DNA of 64,000 nt. Source: Deltaproteobacteria bacterium (lineage in GTDB: Bacteria; Acidobacteriota; Thermoanaerobaculia; Multivoradales; JAHZIX01). Both the position numbers and the translations under genes were made by a program. Of the stretch, positions 42,052-52,800 are shown one piece after another. The stretch lies in contig JAHZIX010000026.1 of NCBI GenBank assembly GCA_022601195.1, forward strand, positions 58,242-122,241, written 5' to 3'. Under the pieces are notes generated by a model. It was not told where the DNA came from. It saw only the letters and a program-made list of their open reading frames with translations, and made no database searches. How positions within the stretch are numbered: position 1 is the first letter of the stretch; every line of letters starts with the position of its first letter.

Positions 42052-43566
42052 GTGCTCGGTTCGCTTCGAGTCGGATGTGGGGCCCCTGGCTCTTCCAGAG
42101 GCCTATTTTTCGTGGCCTTCCTGGCTGCAACCGGGTACCTTTCCTTCCTTTCTTTTCCTAGCGTTTGGGCACAATCCCCAGGAACCCAGGCCGAGAGCCA
42201 GCGCATCGAGGCCTTGTTAGGGGAACACGAACGAGCGCGCCACGCCCACACGGAGGATTTCTTCTTTACCTGGGGGCATCGCGACAAGATCGAGTTCTTG
42301 CTGAATCATCCTCCGCTGGAGTCTTGCGAGTACGATCAGCAGCGCTTGCGCACTTTTGCAGAGTGGCGGGTCGCGCAGGTTGGTGGGCCGGTGTTGGCGG
42401 CGCAAGACCCCGAAGACCGGGAGATGATCCTCGATGCTGCGGAGGATCTTCTCGCCATGGACCCAGTGCGGCTGACGACGATTCTGGAGGCCGGCTGGCC
42501 GGGAGGGGGGGGTGTGGGAGCTCAAGAGTTCGACATCATCGATGACGACGATTCCGTCGGCGAGGACTCCGACGAGATCGCCATCGACGTCAACCCCCAT
42601 GAGCCCGGGCATCCCCTTCTCGAGTTGGCTCAGGCCACGGCCATGGCGTTCCTGGCCTATCCTGACCTGGATCATCATTGGTTCGATTTCGCCGAGTTCG
42701 AGGCGGCTGGAGGTGACGACTTTCTAGCTTTTCTCGACACGCTGCGGGAGGATTACATCGAGGACAATCGCGACGATCTCGAAGAGAGCGCGGAGCATCG
42801 GGAGGCTCGACGTCGGCTCGACGACCTCCTCGCCAGCCATCCAGGGGAACTCAGTGCTGCTCTTCAGCAACAGGTAGCGGCTCTGGAAGCGACCCTCGAA
42901 GCGACCCACCAGTTGACCCCGGTTCAGGAGGCTCGGCTAGCCGGTGAGCTCGCTGGTTTCCTCATGGCGGATCTGCCAGGAGCCGCCGCTGCCCACCCCT
43001 TGGGGCCCGGGATCTACTGGTCCGCAGACCCGCTGCGCTGGCTCGGTAGCTTTCACGACTTTGACCACGCAGGTATGGTCTGCGACTTTCGCGGCAGGGG
43101 AGCGCCGGGGCTATTGGTCACAGATTTGGTCGAGCCGGAGGTCCGAGCCGGACTCGAGAACGACATCTTCCTACCTCCCGATGCCGGACCATTCCTCTCC
43201 CTCAATGGAACCAACAATGTCATCGCGCCGGAAGCCTACGATCTAGCCACCCGCCGATCATTTCTAGTCACTAGCATCGGCGTCAATGTACAGACCCAGG
43301 CCCCGGAGCGGGTCTTCGTCGATCGATGTGCCATCGACTATGGCGGTCATCTGTGCCGCTGGTTCCGTGTCTCTGACTTAACCTGCCAGCAGGCAAATCA
43401 ATTGGCCAATAGCCCCACCTTGCCGATCATGCAGCCATTCTTCCAGCACACCGACCCTCATGGGGTGGAGCTCAATGAGCTCACGGTGCGCTGCGGAGAC
43501 ATCGATCTCTATGATTTTGATCCTCAACCCAACCCGGCAGCGGAGGGCGAGGCTCCCGACGAGTAG
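42052..43566 (+). CDS. Secreted protein coupled to the MACPF-like lipoprotein, unknown
   Basis: This 504-aa protein starts at a GTG immediately after the TAG of the upstream gene, so translation is probably coupled. A signal segment (LFFVAFLAATGYLSFLSFPSVWAQ, to about 41) precedes a helical region (42-125). A very acidic stretch (EFDIIDDDDSVGEDSDEIAIDV, about 160-182) and a second helical domain with HEPGHPLLELAQ follow. The last roughly 170 residues are beta-like and contain Cys pairs (MVCDFRG, RCAIDYGGHLCRWF, LTCQQ, RCGDIDLYDFD). No catalytic motif is recognised. Its placement suggests a chaperone, partner or control protein for the lipoprotein. Confidence 0.65.
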   Translation: MLGSLRVGCGAPGSSRGLFFVAFLAATGYLSFLSFPSVWAQSPGTQAESQRIEALLGEHERARHAHTEDFFFTWGHRDKIEFLLNHPPLESCEYDQQRLRTFAEWRVAQVGGPVLAAQDPEDREMILDAAEDLLAMDPVRLTTILEAGWPGGGGVGAQEFDIIDDDDSVGEDSDEIAIDVNPHEPGHPLLELAQATAMAFLAYPDLDHHWFDFAEFEAAGGDDFLAFLDTLREDYIEDNRDDLEESAEHREARRRLDDLLASHPGELSAALQQQVAALEATLEATHQLTPVQEARLAGELAGFLMADLPGAAAAHPLGPGIYWSADPLRWLGSFHDFDHAGMVCDFRGRGAPGLLVTDLVEPEVRAGLENDIFLPPDAGPFLSLNGTNNVIAPEAYDLATRRSFLVTSIGVNVQTQAPERVFVDRCAIDYGGHLCRWFRVSDLTCQQANQLANSPTLPIMQPFFQHTDPHGVELNELTVRCGDIDLYDFDPQPNPAAEGEAPDE

Positions 43567-43866
43567 AGGGCGCCGATGGACCGAGTGGCCCGGCGTTGCC
43601 GGGGAAAGGCAGAGCCGCCAGGAGGGCGCTGAGCTGGAGGCACTGACGGATTTTCTAATCAACCTTCCTGATCTTCGGGTGGCTCTTGTTTGGTGATGCC
43701 TGTTTCATAGTGCTTGTTTCATGATCCATGCTTGGTAGTGCCTACTTAGTCGCCTGCTTGGTAGATTCTTTTTATAGTCGGGTTGATACGTTTCGATGCC
43801 TTCCCGTGCGTAGAAGGGTAAGGCTTCTCCAATCCGGAGTAGCTAGTCTTTTACGGAGGTGAACTG
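43567..43866. other. Intergenic region with loose repeats
   Basis: This 300-bp gap contains imperfect repeats of tgcctg/tgcttggtag and gtttcat around 43695-43770. No gene is seen. A good ribosome site (GGAGGTGA) lies just before ATG 43867. Confidence 0.5.
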
Positions 43867-44712
43867 ATGCATCGATCTAACGTCTTGCCGGCACTCACGG
43901 CTCACATCGCGAAAGGTAGAAGAGGCCTGACCAAGCCTCTTGCACTGCTTTGTGGTCTCGTCTGTTTCGCGACTCTTTTCGCGCCCCCGGCTCAGGCAGC
44001 GCAGTCGTCCCTACACTACATGGGCTGCTATAGCCACAACTATCCAGGAGAGGCTCGAATTTCCGAGGGCTGGGGGTTCCATGCCCTCTATTGGAAGGCC
44101 TGTCTCTCCGGCAAGACTTTCAATGACTTCAATGCGAATCCGCCGACCAGCTTCATCTCTACTTTTTCAGATGAAGACCTGGACGCCCAGGAGGCCAACT
44201 CAGCGGTGTTTCCGGTCAATCCCGGTGGGAGCTGGAGTGATAATAGTGTGAACAACAAGGAGGAGCTCCTGCTGATCGCTGCGATGTACATGGATCGGTA
44301 TGACTCTCCGGTGTACGTCGAAGTGGACATCGACAACGATGGATTCAGCCAGCCCACGGTGATCCGAGCCGTTCAGTACAGTGGTCAGGATCCCAGTTCT
44401 AAATGTGATTTCTGGGGGTGGTCCGACGACGAGCAAGATCCCAAAATCGTAGCGGCCAACTGTAGCTTTTTCGAAGGGCCTTTCAGTGTAACTTCCGTCG
44501 ATGTGGCTTATTGGGATTTTGTCACCTACACCCAAACATCGGTCACGGGGTCCATGTTCCCAACTTTATGTTTCTTCGAAACGTATGTTGCCGACCCACC
44601 TGATGGAGCTGCTCAGCTGTTTCGCAAGGACGTCGACCATCTCAAGGAATACCGCGAGACTCACTCCAATGCCTTACCCCCCGCGCCCTGCGGTCCCAGC
44701 CCGTTGAAATAG
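43867..44712 (+). CDS. Secreted protein, unknown
   Basis: This 281-aa protein has a GGAGGTG site 5 nt before ATG 43867 and a long signal peptide (LTKPLALLCGLVCFATLFAPPAQA, cleavage about 44). The mature part is beta-rich with paired Cys (LHYMGCYSHNYPGEARISEGW...YWKACLSG; SKCDFWGW...ANCSFF) and acidic loops such as VEVDIDNDGF, which looks like a Ca-binding loop. The C-terminal FRKDVDHLKEYRETHSN is helical. No family is recognised. It follows the lipoprotein pair after a 300-bp gap and may belong to the same exported set. Confidence 0.65.
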   Translation: MHRSNVLPALTAHIAKGRRGLTKPLALLCGLVCFATLFAPPAQAAQSSLHYMGCYSHNYPGEARISEGWGFHALYWKACLSGKTFNDFNANPPTSFISTFSDEDLDAQEANSAVFPVNPGGSWSDNSVNNKEELLLIAAMYMDRYDSPVYVEVDIDNDGFSQPTVIRAVQYSGQDPSSKCDFWGWSDDEQDPKIVAANCSFFEGPFSVTSVDVAYWDFVTYTQTSVTGSMFPTLCFFETYVADPPDGAAQLFRKDVDHLKEYRETHSNALPPAPCGPSPLK

Positions 44713-44777
44713 CCAGTTTGGGTAGACGGAGGCTCCATCGAAGTTGAGAGAAGAGAGCTTCGAGGTGTCCCCTAGAT

Positions 44778-44810
44778 GAGTGTGGTGGCTTCATCCGGAC
44801 CACCACACTC
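44778..44810. terminator. 11-bp perfect hairpin between convergent genes
   Basis: Arms gagtgtggtgg (44778-44788) and ccaccacactc (44800-44810) around an 11-nt loop. It lies after the secreted-protein gene and before the end of the convergent regulator gene. There is no T tract. Confidence 0.5.
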
Positions 44811-44959
44811 GGTATCTCTCCTGGGTGATGGATGGCTATGAGGCAGGATCGCCTAGTGGAGCTCAGCGCAAGAGGTGGCCCTCTTCTGTACTTGGAAATC
44901 GACTGAGTTTGGTGTCCATGGAGTAAATCTTGACGCCGCGGACTAGATCCAACTTAGGC

Positions 44960-46468
44960 TTAGGGGTAATCGAGCTCCTCAAGAAGCTTTTCGAAGCGCG
45001 GCTCACTGCGCAGAAGGTCGAGTCTGGGGTCGGTAGCAAGACCTATGAGGTCCGTCTCTCGTTCGGCAAAGGACCTTTCCAGCCACAGCAAGGCTTCTTT
45101 TCGATCGCCTAGAGCACAGTATTCCAACACAATGTCGAAGGGGGATTGGTAGGCTCCCGTTTCCCAGCGTTCAACAAGACTTTGGGAGGAAGCTCGATGC
45201 AGGCCCTGGAGGCCAGTTTCTCGATAGGTGGCTTCAATTTCTGCACCATGGTGATTGTCGAGTTGTTCTGCGCGAACCCAAGCTTCCACGGCTTCTGACT
45301 CGTTGCCAAGGGTGAGGTGAATCCATTTGAGGTTGTCCCAGGAGTCGAAGTAGCCAGGATCTAACGCAATAGCCCGATGGGATTGCTCGATAGCGTCTGC
45401 ACCTCGGCCCGCAACGAAGAGCCTCCAGGCCAATGCGGTGTGGAGTAGGGGGGAAGTGGGATCCAAACGAATAGCCCGTTGGGTCGCTTCTAGGGCTTTG
45501 TCGTGATGTCCCAAGGAAGAGAGAAGAGCGCCCTGCCAATAGCCGAGTGCTGCTGAGGTGGGGGCGAGCTCCACGGCTCGAGCCATAGAGCCTTGAGCGC
45601 TGTTCCAATCCCAATGAGCGATAGCGGCGACCAGTCCAGCGCTCAAATGAGCTTCGGCAGAGAGGGGGTCGAGCTCCAAAGCTCGTTGAGCCAAAGTGTG
45701 GGCGGGGCCGAAGGCGTCCCGAGGGCGCCAATAGTCGTAAATACCCAACAAGGCGTAGGTGGAGGCGAGACCACTGTAGGCCTCGGCGTTCTCGGGCTCG
45801 ACGGCGAGGGCACTCTGATAGGAAGCAATCGCTTTTTCTAGGCCCTCCTTCGAGCGCCGATCAGAGTGATGGCGAGCAATCAGGAGATGCTCCTGAGCCG
45901 TTTGTTCCGGGCCGGATGATTCAACTCGATGTTCTTCTCGAGGACTTGGAGGAAGGGATTGGAAGATCCAAAAGCCCACCGCGGGGAGCAGGAGAAGCAG
46001 GGTGCCGAGGCCCCATCCCTTGGTGGAGTTGAAGGTCCCGCGGCTTGCACTGTGAAGCTCAGACTCGGTTTGTGTGCCCTCTAGGGGCCCGGTCTGTGAA
46101 TGGGCTTGTCTTGTTTCGTTGGCAGGCTGTGGGGCCACCAGGGGTTCTACAGGAGCCAGGAAACGATACCCTCGCCGGGGGACGGTGGCGATGAACCGAG
46201 GCTTCGAGGCGTCGTCGCCGAGGGCTTCCCTGGCGCGAGCTACCGCGGTGTTGAGGCTAGCTGCGACATCCAAGTGGGTTCCCGGCGGCCAGAGCGCCTC
46301 GAAGAGTGCCTTTCGGGTGACTAGCTGGGGTGCCTGCTGCACCAATTCGATGAGCAAACGCATGGGGAGGTCCTGGAGGGAGATCTCTCGTCCCTGGCAG
46401 TAGAGAACACGTTCCTCGGTATCCAACTGGAAGGAGCCGAAGGTGACCTGGGTGTTGTTGTCGCTCAT
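44960..46468 (-). CDS. CadC-like winged-helix regulator with TM helix and TPR domain
   Basis: This is a 502-aa protein. An N-terminal OmpR/PhoB-type winged helix (about 8-105) has DTEERVLYCQGREISLQDLPMRLL, ALFEALWPPGTHLDVAASLNTAVARAREALGD and FIATVPRRGYRF. There is no receiver domain. A linker leads to one TM helix (GWGLGTLLLLLPAVGFWIF, about 150-168). A TPR array follows (EPENAEAYSGLASTYALLGIYDYW, ELDPLSAEAHLSAGL, ALDPGYFDSWDNLKWIHL). This one-component architecture binds DNA inside and senses through the outer TPR part. It is divergent from the GT39 gene, which may be its target. Confidence 0.9.
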   Translation of the reverse strand: MSDNNTQVTFGSFQLDTEERVLYCQGREISLQDLPMRLLIELVQQAPQLVTRKALFEALWPPGTHLDVAASLNTAVARAREALGDDASKPRFIATVPRRGYRFLAPVEPLVAPQPANETRQAHSQTGPLEGTQTESELHSASRGTFNSTKGWGLGTLLLLLPAVGFWIFQSLPPSPREEHRVESSGPEQTAQEHLLIARHHSDRRSKEGLEKAIASYQSALAVEPENAEAYSGLASTYALLGIYDYWRPRDAFGPAHTLAQRALELDPLSAEAHLSAGLVAAIAHWDWNSAQGSMARAVELAPTSAALGYWQGALLSSLGHHDKALEATQRAIRLDPTSPLLHTALAWRLFVAGRGADAIEQSHRAIALDPGYFDSWDNLKWIHLTLGNESEAVEAWVRAEQLDNHHGAEIEATYRETGLQGLHRASSQSLVERWETGAYQSPFDIVLEYCALGDRKEALLWLERSFAERETDLIGLATDPRLDLLRSEPRFEKLLEELDYP

Positions 46469-46666
46469 GGCTCTTCTAGATGGAATGAGGTGTCGTTTCG
46501 GTGCGATTTGGCGAGGGCAGAGGCTGAGTGGAGCAGCGCTGCCTTTTGGGATTCCGGTGCCCGAGTCAGATCCAAGTCAGGGTCGAGTTAGAAACAAGTT
46601 AGGGGAAGTCGATGGAATCCGTATGGCCTGACCGCCAAGGTAGGACCACATTAACGCGGAGGCCCC

Positions 46667-48247
46667 ATGCTTGGAAACTCGTCGAAACTAACTCAGGAGA
46701 GCGGCTCCAGCCCGATCTATGCTTCTCCCTACTTTCCCCTCGCCTTTCTGGTCGTCGTCAAACTCGCCCTGCATCTCTTCCTCAATGGAACTGGGGGTTA
46801 TGGTTTGTTTCGAGACGAGCTCTATTATCTCGCCTGCGCCGACCATTTGGCATGGGGCTACGTCGATCACCCCCCTCTCTCGGTATTTTTGCTCGCTGCA
46901 GTGCGATGGGTGATCGGAGACTCGCTCTTCGCCATTCGGCTGCTTCCTGCCTTTGCCGGAGCGGCTCTGGTGTTGGTAACGGGGCTGTTGGCTCGCCAAC
47001 TTGGCGGTGGCCGGTGGGCGATCTTCCTCGCGGGCCTGGCCTCTCTGGTGGCAGGAGCCAATCTAGCCTTGGCGTCTTTTTGGTCCATGAACATCTTCGA
47101 TCTTCTTTTGACGGCCATCGCGGTACTGCTCTTGGCGCGCCTTCTCGCATCCGGGGAACGGAAGTATTGGGTATGGCTAGGGATCGTTCTGGGACTTGGC
47201 TTGCTCAACAAGGTCGGGGTGCTATGGATTGGCCTGGGTTTGGCAGTGAGTCTGATCTGTTCTCGTCAACGTCATTGGTTTGCCGGGCCCTGGCCCTGGG
47301 TTTCGGGGCTTCTGGCCGGAGGGCTGTTTCTACCCTACGTCCTATGGAATGCGAGCCACGATTGGGCCCACCTGGAATTCATTGGCGAGGCGACTACGGG
47401 AAAATACTCGGGCCTTTCTGCATGGACCTTCCTGCAAGGCTTGGTACTGGGCGAGAACCCCGCCACTCTGGTGATTTGGATGGTGGGCCTTGGATGGCTA
47501 TTACTTTCCCGAGAGGCGCAGCGCTATCGCCCCTTGGGCATTCTCTGGCTGACCGCCTTCGGAGTCCTGTTGGCCAACGGCCACAGCAAGGCGGGGTATC
47601 TCGCTCCCGCCTTCGTCATCGTCTTTGCGGCGGGAGGAGTGGCCTGGGAGGGGATAGCTCGCCGGAGTCGCCCTCGCTTTCAAAGAATCCTGATACCGAC
47701 CCTAACGGTCCTCGTAGCGAGCGGCGCTATCCTCGCTCCCTTTGCGGTTCCCTTACTACCGGTAGAGACCTTCATTCGATATGCGGCGGCATTGGGGATC
47801 GAGCCGGGAACCGACGAAGGGCATGAGCTCGCTGAGCTTCCTCAGTTCTATGCGGATATGTTCGGTTGGGAGGAGAAGGCCGCCGCCGTGGCGGAGGTTT
47901 TCCGGGCTTTGCCGGAAGAGGAACGCCAGATGGCAGGCTTTTTCACTTCGAACTATGGCCGCGCCGGAGCCATCGACTATTGGTCAGAGACCTACGGCCT
48001 CCCCAAAGCCAGAAGCACCCACAACAACTACTGGCTTTGGGGGCCCGGAGACCTCTCTCCGGAAGTCGTGGTGGTGCTCGGTGGGGAGCGGGAAGATCTA
48101 GAAAGACGGTTCGAATCCGTGGAGCTGGCTGGCACCGCGAGCTGCGACTACTGCATACCCTACGAGGACGACCTACCGATCTACGTCTGTCGCCATTTGC
48201 GTCTCGAGGTGGAGGAGTTGTGGGCGGTGGCGAAGCATTACGATTGA
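46667..48247 (+). CDS. GT39-type glycosyltransferase (PMT/ArnT-like), multi-spanning membrane protein
   Basis: This 526-aa protein carries about ten to twelve predicted TM helices. The catalytic loop shows the usual acidic residue in LFRDELYYLACADHLAWGYVDHPPLSVFLL. The C-terminal soluble part includes YGRAGAIDYWSETYGLPKARSTHNNYWLWG and CDYCIPYEDDLPIYVCR. Such enzymes transfer a sugar from a polyprenyl-phosphate donor to a protein or lipid on the periplasmic side. The ATG has GGAGG 4 nt upstream. It is divergent from the winged-helix regulator. Confidence 0.9.
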   Translation: MLGNSSKLTQESGSSPIYASPYFPLAFLVVVKLALHLFLNGTGGYGLFRDELYYLACADHLAWGYVDHPPLSVFLLAAVRWVIGDSLFAIRLLPAFAGAALVLVTGLLARQLGGGRWAIFLAGLASLVAGANLALASFWSMNIFDLLLTAIAVLLLARLLASGERKYWVWLGIVLGLGLLNKVGVLWIGLGLAVSLICSRQRHWFAGPWPWVSGLLAGGLFLPYVLWNASHDWAHLEFIGEATTGKYSGLSAWTFLQGLVLGENPATLVIWMVGLGWLLLSREAQRYRPLGILWLTAFGVLLANGHSKAGYLAPAFVIVFAAGGVAWEGIARRSRPRFQRILIPTLTVLVASGAILAPFAVPLLPVETFIRYAAALGIEPGTDEGHELAELPQFYADMFGWEEKAAAVAEVFRALPEEERQMAGFFTSNYGRAGAIDYWSETYGLPKARSTHNNYWLWGPGDLSPEVVVVLGGEREDLERRFESVELAGTASCDYCIPYEDDLPIYVCRHLRLEVEELWAVAKHYD

Positions 48248-48317
48248 GCTCTCTGTGAGCGGCGCGCATTCCGGACATTCGGTTGCCGCCTGTTTACGGG
48301 AGGATGCTAGCCGTCTC

Positions 48318-49406
48318 CTATTCGGCCTGTCCTAGAACCAGCTTTTCTGCAGCCCGAGTGGCGCCGTCGAGGTTGAGGGTTGGGATGAGGGCTACTTGGA
48401 CCGGAAGGGCCTTTAAAAAGGTCGAGTGAATCGGGTGGTGGCAAAAAGCTGAAGTGAAGGATTCTTTGAATAGGGAGTGAGTCGCTATGGCAATGTTTCC
48501 GCCGAGAAAGACTTCGTTGGGCAGGAAGCTCAGGGCGAAGGATTGGAGGAAGCGGCCCAAGAAGCGGCCATAGACGGTGAAGGTGTCTCGGGCGTGGTGA
48601 CCGATGGGATCTTGTCTCGATAGGGCCCAGGACGCGATGGCTTGGGGTTGTTCCCCGGGAGGATAGCTTTCGAGGGCTTTGTGGGCGGTGGCGACGGTGG
48701 AGGGGGTACCGCGCTGGCCTAGGAGGGTGCGGAAGGCAATTGGGATGGCCCCTCCGCGGAGGAAGTCTTGGTAAGTGGGTATGGCTCCTGCAAGGTTCTC
48801 ACCTTTTTCTTCGAGTACGGCGGTCGTGATCAGCAGCTCCAATTCGTCCCGGGAGTCGATGGCGGCGAAGGTGTGCCCTCCTTCGGATGGGATGGTGGTT
48901 GCGACACTCGAACCGGAACTCGTTCCGAGGCCTATTCCGAGGCCAGTTCCCGGCATGCCGAGAACCAGCCGTCTCTCTTGACCTTGGGGAGGCTTTTCAA
49001 AAAGGGAAGGTTCGCCGCTGAGGAGCTTCAGTCGGGGGTCAGCGCGGTTGGGAAGGCCGGCGATTCCACATTCGAGATCGTTGACGAGGACCCCTTGTCG
49101 GATGTTCAACCTCTGGAAAAGATCCCGGAAGCTGACATAGTTATGGGGATCGAAAAAACTAATAGCGCAGGATTGGCAGTCGCTGGAGACTTTGCCCGGT
49201 AGGCCCAACACACTGGCTAGAATGGCCGAATCTGTTACGTGCTGGCGAGTGAAGGTAGAGATCACTTCTTTGATTTCGGCGGCTCCGGTGGTCTTGACGG
49301 ATGTTTCAGCAAGGGTTTCTACTCCAGACTCTGACGACAGGGAGCTCAGTCTTATTCGAGTGTTGGTGGCGCCCACGTCAGCGGCAAGCAAGGTGTTTGT
49401 TCTCAT
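48318..49406 (-). CDS. glk: Glucokinase (Glk family)
   Basis: This 362-aa kinase of the hexokinase/ROK-like fold starts LLAADVGATNTRIRL, the phosphate-binding motif 1. It contains VLVNDLECGIAGL with the sugar-binding Asn-Asp pair, the adenosine or second phosphate region MPGTGLGIGLG and the EGGHTFAAIDSRDELELL segment typical of bacterial glucokinases (the Glu of EGGH contacts the sugar). A C-terminal VFLGGNIAIATHSLF is motif-like. It would phosphorylate glucose with ATP in the cytosol. The region RPL/FEKPP is somewhat longer than usual. It has no sugar transport genes nearby. Confidence 0.85.
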   Translation of the reverse strand: MRTNTLLAADVGATNTRIRLSSLSSESGVETLAETSVKTTGAAEIKEVISTFTRQHVTDSAILASVLGLPGKVSSDCQSCAISFFDPHNYVSFRDLFQRLNIRQGVLVNDLECGIAGLPNRADPRLKLLSGEPSLFEKPPQGQERRLVLGMPGTGLGIGLGTSSGSSVATTIPSEGGHTFAAIDSRDELELLITTAVLEEKGENLAGAIPTYQDFLRGGAIPIAFRTLLGQRGTPSTVATAHKALESYPPGEQPQAIASWALSRQDPIGHHARDTFTVYGRFLGRFLQSFALSFLPNEVFLGGNIAIATHSLFKESFTSAFCHHPIHSTFLKALPVQVALIPTLNLDGATRAAEKLVLGQAE

Positions 49407-49550
49407 GGGGAGCTCAGATTAGCAGCCTGTGGGCTGCCCCATCGAGCTTTCCACTTGAGAAGCTCTGGCTAGCTCCAGTGAGCGAAGAAGCCCACCATGG
49501 GGCCCTGTTCTCTGTACTATTTCGTTGGCTGCAAGCAAGGAGATGACTCA

Positions 49551-49850
49551 ATGACCGCCCGAAGAGCTGCCTCAAAGGCATGGCCCATGTGGCCTGGCTA
49601 TGTTCTCTTGATCGTCGGCGCGCTGTTCTATGGCGCGGGCGACGGGGACTCGATGCCAATAGCCAAGATCGCCCGGGTACTCTTCCCGTTTTTTCTCTAC
49701 ATGACTCTCGGTTGCCTGGTCACCCTACGAACGCCCTATCGGTATGCTCATGTCCGGCGAGGGGAGCATCCCATCTTATTTTGGGTCGTTACCTCGGTCC
49801 TCGCGGTGACGACGGGAGTGCTGGCCTTCGCAGCCTTCTTGGAGGTCTGA
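49551..49850 (+). CDS. Small membrane protein, unknown
   Basis: This 99-aa protein starts at ATG 49551 with AAGGAG 8 nt upstream. It has three hydrophobic helices: MWPGYVLLIVGALFYGAG, ARVLFPFFLYMTLGCLVTL and PILFWVVTSVLAVTTGVLAFAAFL. A charged loop YRYAHVRRGEH lies between the last two. It is not recognised. It sits between the glucokinase and the end of the large exported protein. Confidence 0.65.
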   Translation: MTARRAASKAWPMWPGYVLLIVGALFYGAGDGDSMPIAKIARVLFPFFLYMTLGCLVTLRTPYRYAHVRRGEHPILFWVVTSVLAVTTGVLAFAAFLEV

Positions 49851-49862
49851 CAAGGCTTCCCC

Positions 49863-52800
49863 TTATTCACTACTGCCTTTTCCTAGATCCTCTTGAGGGA
49901 CTTTGCTTTGCCCTGTCTCGCGCCTGGCCGTTTGAAATTTGGCGAAGCGTACCGCCAGTACCGCTCCGGCGATGATGGCGGACATTAGTACCGCTGGCCA
50001 TGGGCTGACTCCATAGAAGGCCACCACTCCTATCGAGAGCACCAAGCCCACCGCCGCGATGCCCAGGGCGAGACGCTTGCGCTGTTCCCCGAGTTTCCAC
50101 CAGAGGACGCCGGCTATCCACAGCAGCAAAGCCGCGAACAAGCTGACGAGCACTCCCAAGGTCGAGCCGGCCGAGGAGGAGTAGGGCACTCGAAGCCAAG
50201 CTTCTTCGTCTCCTTGGTTGGCGTAGAGCTTGGTGAAGGCGAAGCGTACTCCCGCGGTAGGGACGCTGAGGCGCAGGGGTTCCAGGGCCCGCTCGGTTCC
50301 CTCTGCTGCCTCGGTCATCTGGCGCTTCATTTCGTCCCCAGCGACTTGGGTGCCGAGGTCGATGACGTCCAGGTTGCTTTGGGGTTTTTCGTAGCGCATC
50401 TCCGCGGGAAGGAAGACGTCCCACCGACTCTCGGTCACGAGGATGTCCGGGCGCGGGAGCTGCCCTTGGACCCTCCCGAGGCCTCGAATACGGTTTTCCC
50501 GGGTGGCGTAGATCAGTTGAACGGGGAAGCCGCGGGTGGAGTGAACGATCTTGAGCAGCACGCTCTCGCCGTCTTCAGCGGCCGCCGGCTTTTCCGGGTG
50601 ACCGTCGACGAAGGCTGACCACACTTCGGCGCCGCGAGGCAGGCGAACCCGCAGGAATTGTTTTCGGCTGTTGCGCACCCAGAAAGTCGCCGTAGTCACC
50701 GCTAGGCCGTCGCGGGTGAATAGGGAGCGGTAATCGGCGCGGTCGATCGCTGCCTCTTGTACTGTGAGCAGCCGATGACGGGTCACCGATAGGGCCAAGC
50801 GGGGCTCCGGCTTGGAGCGGACATATTTGTAGGCGAGCAGGATCGGGTTGGTGGTGCGAAGCACCAGCTGTTGGGGTAGCTCGGCGATATCGAGGGCCGT
50901 GAGCTGCTCCGCGGCGGTGGCTTGCACCTCGACGGCGGACAGGGCTTCCACCGCCACTCGGCCTTGATCTACCTCTGCCCCTTCCACTGTCACCAGGGGC
51001 ACGGCGAGCTCACCGGAATCGGTGGCGAGGATCCTCTCATAGGTCATTTCCAGTCGAAATTGCCCTTCCATCTCTTGGGTGAATTGCACTCGAATCTCTT
51101 GTGCTTCCTGTCCCTTTCCGGAAGGTTCTCCACCGCTGTCCTGGGAGGAGGCTTGGATCTGGAAGTCGCGCACCGAAGGGCCGGTCAGGTTCAATAGCTC
51201 TACCCCGGTAGGTAGTTTCATGACGAGATCCATCACGCTGCCCGATTTGACCTCGACGCCGACGCTGGCAGCCCCGGACAGGGTGACTTCGCCCAGGGAT
51301 ATCAAGGTGTCCACTTGGGCGTCGAGTTTCCCTTGGCGTCGCTCCGGGGGCACCGCCTCGACGGTGAGGGTCGGAGCTGCCTCGACGTATTTGAAGGTGT
51401 GCAGCACGGGCAGAGTCAGCGCGTCGCGGACGAAGGGGGGCAGTTGGTTCTCGCCAACTCGGGTCGCGGTTCCTTCGTCGATGGGCTTCAAGGCCAGGTC
51501 GCGGCTGGCTAAGAGAGCCACCATGCCTCTCTGGCGCTGCGCCTCAGGGGCCCGCAGCAACGGTAGCTCGAGGCTGTTGCTGTCGCCGGAGCCCGTCTCG
51601 AGGCTGCCTAGGCTACTGTCGTAGTCGACTTCGAAGAGCAGCGAGTCTCGAATCTTGCGATCCAAAAAGATGGTGGCTTGTCGGGGCTCATCACCGTTCT
51701 GAGGGCTCATGCGCCAATCGGCCACAGCTCCAGAGTCCGAGTGGATTCGGTTGATCTGCACTCCGGCCGGTACCTCGAGCTCGAGGCTGCCGCTTTCACC
51801 ACGGGTTACCTCCCAGAGCACCAGGGCCCGTACCGCCAGCACTCCCTCTTCCGCATAAGCCGCATGGAAGAGACTGGCGTTGGCGCGAGCCACAGTGCGA
51901 ATTTCCTCCGGCACCGCTTCGGTCCAGGAGAGGGTGAGGGATTCGGTCATGGGAGCGAAAACGGTAGCGATGGTGTTGCCCTTGACACTCTTGGTGGTGA
52001 CATTGGCGGCCGGTGTCACTGACACTTCTTTTTTCCCGGGGAGGGTGAGCTCGAAGCGCGACACCGGGACGGGAGGAATGGAGACCTGAACCCGAGGTGG
52101 CCCCTCGCTGTGGGAGATAGGGACTTCGAAGCCAATGGAGACCTGGTGGCGGCCTTGGCCTTCCAGGAGGGTGGCGAAGTGATTCCCTTCCACCAGGATC
52201 GGAGCACTCTTGCCGTTCACCGAAACCGAGGAAAGGGTCGTCGAGCGAGGCAGCAGGGGCAGAGTCACCGCGCTGCCGGAGAACAGCTCGATGTCGAGCT
52301 CGCCGAGGAAGGAGACGGCGTCGCCCGCCAGGCGACCGCGGTAGGTGGCTCGGGACAACACGTGGTGTTTACCGCTAGCAATGCGCCAGGAGAGCTGCGC
52401 CCCCCGAGTCGAGGGCAAGGTGGCCTGAACGTAAGTGTTGCTACCCGCCTTCGATGTACGCACTCCAGCGGCCGGGATGAGGGCCACGTCGAGGCCTTTA
52501 CCGGGCAGGGTTGCGGTGAGTTTGATGGAAGCGGCTTCCGGGAGAGGCAGGGGAAGCGAGAAACCATCCTCCGAGCGAGCTGCGTCGACTCGATAGCGAA
52601 TATCGATTTGATGAGATCCTGCTCCCTTGGTTCCCCAGGAGAGTCCGTCGGGAGAGGCGAGGAGCTGAATTGGCTTGCCGCCGGCGACCGCGCTGTCCAC
52701 GGCTGCCCCGTTGGGCAACAGAGGAATCAGTACCCAATCGTCCTCCAGAACTTCGACTTGCAGGATCACTTGGACCTCAGCTGAGGCCCGTCCTTCCCTT

